DNA of 6,583 bases, taken from JBBSDV01 sp038240335 (lineage in GTDB: Bacteria > Chloroflexota > Dehalococcoidia > DSTF01 > JACRBR01). Position 1 is the stretch's first letter. Each line of letters starts with the position of its first letter. A program made the translations under genes and the position numbers. The notes below the pieces were generated by a model, which was not told where the DNA came from, did no database searches, and worked only from the letters and a program-made list of their open reading frames with translations. The DNA lies in contig JBBSDV010000169.1 of assembly GCA_038240335.1 (NCBI GenBank), positions 1-6,583 of the forward strand, given 5' to 3'. Below, in pieces: positions 5,823 to 6,583 of this stretch.

Positions 5823-6152
5823 TTGCTCTCTCCTTCTCAGGACGAAGCCTAGCGGTCGAAGTTGCGTTGCTTTCGTCGGGGTTCCCACCGTAGGCGGATG
5901 AACGCCGCCGCGACGCGTGGCGTAGGCAGGAGTATGACGCCTCCCGCCGGGCGGAGCCAAGGGATAGTCACGACGAAGGATCAACGGACGGAACGGCGCC
6001 ACTATGGGCCGGCGGTTCGAGCCGATAGTCGTCATGTCGGACGGCTATAGGCTGAGGGCTCCCGGCAACGACCCTACTCTGTCGAACCTAGCCGAGGCTG
6101 CCTCCGCGCGTCGCATAAGCGCGATTGTGCGACGTATCAGAGTTGTCATACG
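5823..6152. other. Divergent intergenic region
   Basis: No gene is supported in these roughly 330 bp between the DinB gene and the transposase fragment. An inverted repeat CGTCGCA/TGCGACG (6109-6115 and 6128-6134, 12-base loop) lies about 20 bp upstream of the transposase promoter and could be an operator or part of the insertion-sequence end. The left end of the insertion sequence should lie here but I cannot place its terminal repeat. Confidence 0.4.
5826..5838 (-). promoter_or_regulatory. Ribosome binding site of DinB-family gene
   Basis: On the minus strand, GAAGGAGAGAGC precedes the ATG at 5822. This is the clearest Shine-Dalgarno sequence on this strand and fixes the start over the longer open frame. 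Confidence 0.7.
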
Positions 6153-6161
6153 TGCTATACT
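6153..6161 (+). promoter_or_regulatory. Extended -10 promoter for transposase fragment
   Basis: TGCTATACT matches the extended -10 form TGnTATAaT at five of six core positions. No good -35 is found at 17-18 bp, as expected for extended -10 promoters. Transcription would begin near 6168, about 33 bases before the ATG. Confidence 0.55.
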
Positions 6162-6185
6162 TCGTCCGGGCTCGCTCCCCCGGAG

Positions 6186-6192
6186 AAGGAGG
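6186..6192 (+). promoter_or_regulatory. Strong ribosome binding site of transposase fragment
   Basis: AAGGAGG is a full Shine-Dalgarno match ending 8 bases before ATG 6201. It supports 6201 over the second ATG at 6204. Confidence 0.75.
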
Positions 6193-6200
6193 AACGGACC

Positions 6201-6413
6201 ATGATGGGACGCCACCAGCACGCGACCAAGCTCTACTACCAACTCTCCGTCGATCAGCTCGTCCCGCCACACCATCTGCTCCGCCAGATCGCGGACCACA
6301 TCGACTTTTCGTTCGTCTACCAGCTCGCCCGCCCCTACTACAGCGCCCTCTGCCGGGGGGCTCCGGCGTGTTCCCGCGGGAATGATCTCTTTGCAGCTGG
6401 GCACGCGGCGTAA
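6201..6413 (+). pseudogene. IS1182-like transposase, N-terminal fragment (about 48 native codons)
   Basis: The first 48 residues, MMGRHQHATKLYYQLSVDQL through HLLRQIADHIDFSFV to ARPYYS, match the conserved start of IS1182-type transposases (usual pattern MMGR...LF/YY...VP..HLLRKI...DFSFV...PYYS). A full enzyme is several hundred residues with a DDE catalytic core; here everything after PYYS is missing. From codon 48 (6342-6344) the sequence switches to a dispersed repeat and the frame runs on through it as an unrelated tail (ALCRGAPACSRGND...) to TAA at 6413. Promoter and ribosome binding site are intact, so a roughly 70-residue peptide could still be made, but it cannot catalyse transposition. 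Family assignment rests on N-terminal motifs only. Confidence 0.75.
6343..6392 (+). repeat. Dispersed repeat, right half only, at transposase breakpoint
   Basis: This matches 6517-6565 at roughly 80 percent by eye: GCGC.CTCTGCC, GGG.GCTCCGG and an exact GGGAATGATCTCTTT end. It begins just where transposase homology ends. It contains a perfect 12-bp palindrome TTCCCGCGGGAA (6371-6382). Confidence 0.8.
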
Positions 6414-6583
6414 GCGGACACGTCGGTGGTCTGCCTTCGCCTTTGGGCTGGCCCGTCACCGGTCGTTCAGAGGCGTGTGTTCCTCATTCACCGGCGAGCG
6501 GCTTGCAGAGAGCGCTGCGCTCTCTGCCCGGGAGCTCCGGGGTTCCTCTCGGGAATGATCTCTTTTTCAACTGCGCCCGGGCA
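6414..6583. other. Noncoding, repeat-rich right edge
   Basis: Apart from the palindromic repeat at 6473-6565, no coding region or RNA gene is recognisable in the last 170 bases. Confidence 0.5.
6473..6565 (+). repeat. Dispersed palindromic repeat, complete copy
   Basis: The roughly 93-bp unit consists of a left half shared with 3419-3467, a perfect 23-bp palindrome at 6505-6527 (arms GCAGAGAGCGC and GCGCTCTCTGC around one T), and a right half shared with 6343-6392. No ORF of note is present. The layout suggests a REP- or MITE-like intergenic element. Confidence 0.75.

Noticed and set aside
5823..6035. N-terminal extension of the DinB gene to ATG 6035
   Set aside because: A strong ribosome binding site precedes ATG 5822, DinB homology begins there, and the upstream part is Arg/Pro-rich without motifs.

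Overview
The window is GC-rich DNA from a bacterial chromosome with long open frames, tight gene overlaps and GTG/ATG starts. Gene content is a GT4-type glycosyltransferase with SAM methyltransferases, a hydrolase-cyclase fusion, a DinB protein, an S23-type four-helix-bundle protein and an IS1182-like fragment. This fits a soil-type lineage such as Acidobacteriota or a similar deep-branching GC-rich phylum. That assignment is a low-confidence guess from style, because no phylogenetic marker is present.

Region 1 (1-3202, all minus strand) is an operon read right to left. It holds a SAM methyltransferase (2405-3202), a second methyltransferase with a C-terminal DinB-like domain (969-2405, sharing one base with the first in TGATG), a small S23-type protein (539-904), and the N-terminal part of a glycosyltransferase that runs off the left edge. 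The two methyltransferases are tandem paralogues. With the glycosyltransferase they probably decorate a glycan or lipid; the substrate cannot be seen.

The most unusual structure lies inside this operon. The S23-type gene is bracketed by two arrays of a 7-bp unit (consensus TRGTTYG) in inverted orientation, 481-521 and 936-978, with a 13-bp perfect inverted match at the inner edges. The right array supplies the stop codon of the methyltransferase-DinB gene. The left array covers the place where the glycosyltransferase start codon should be. The whole looks like a roughly 500-bp insertion cassette at a gene junction. Its layout recalls the ORF-containing intervening sequences of 23S rRNA, but it sits in a protein operon. 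A third, solo array of 18 units in unbroken 7-bp register lies at 3222-3347, upstream of the first methyltransferase.

Region 2 (3348-5207) has a repeat-bearing spacer, then a minus-strand gene fusing an alpha/beta hydrolase to a class III nucleotide cyclase domain, then a spacer without a gene.

Region 3 (5208-6583) has a minus-strand DinB-family gene with a strong ribosome binding site and a divergent intergenic region. It ends with the first 48 codons of an IS1182-like transposase, driven by a good promoter and ribosome binding site but cut off by a dispersed repeat. That repeat has a perfect 23-bp palindrome at its centre. One more complete copy (6473-6565), one left half (3419-3467) and one right half (6343-6392) are present, and the half copies break at the palindrome centre.
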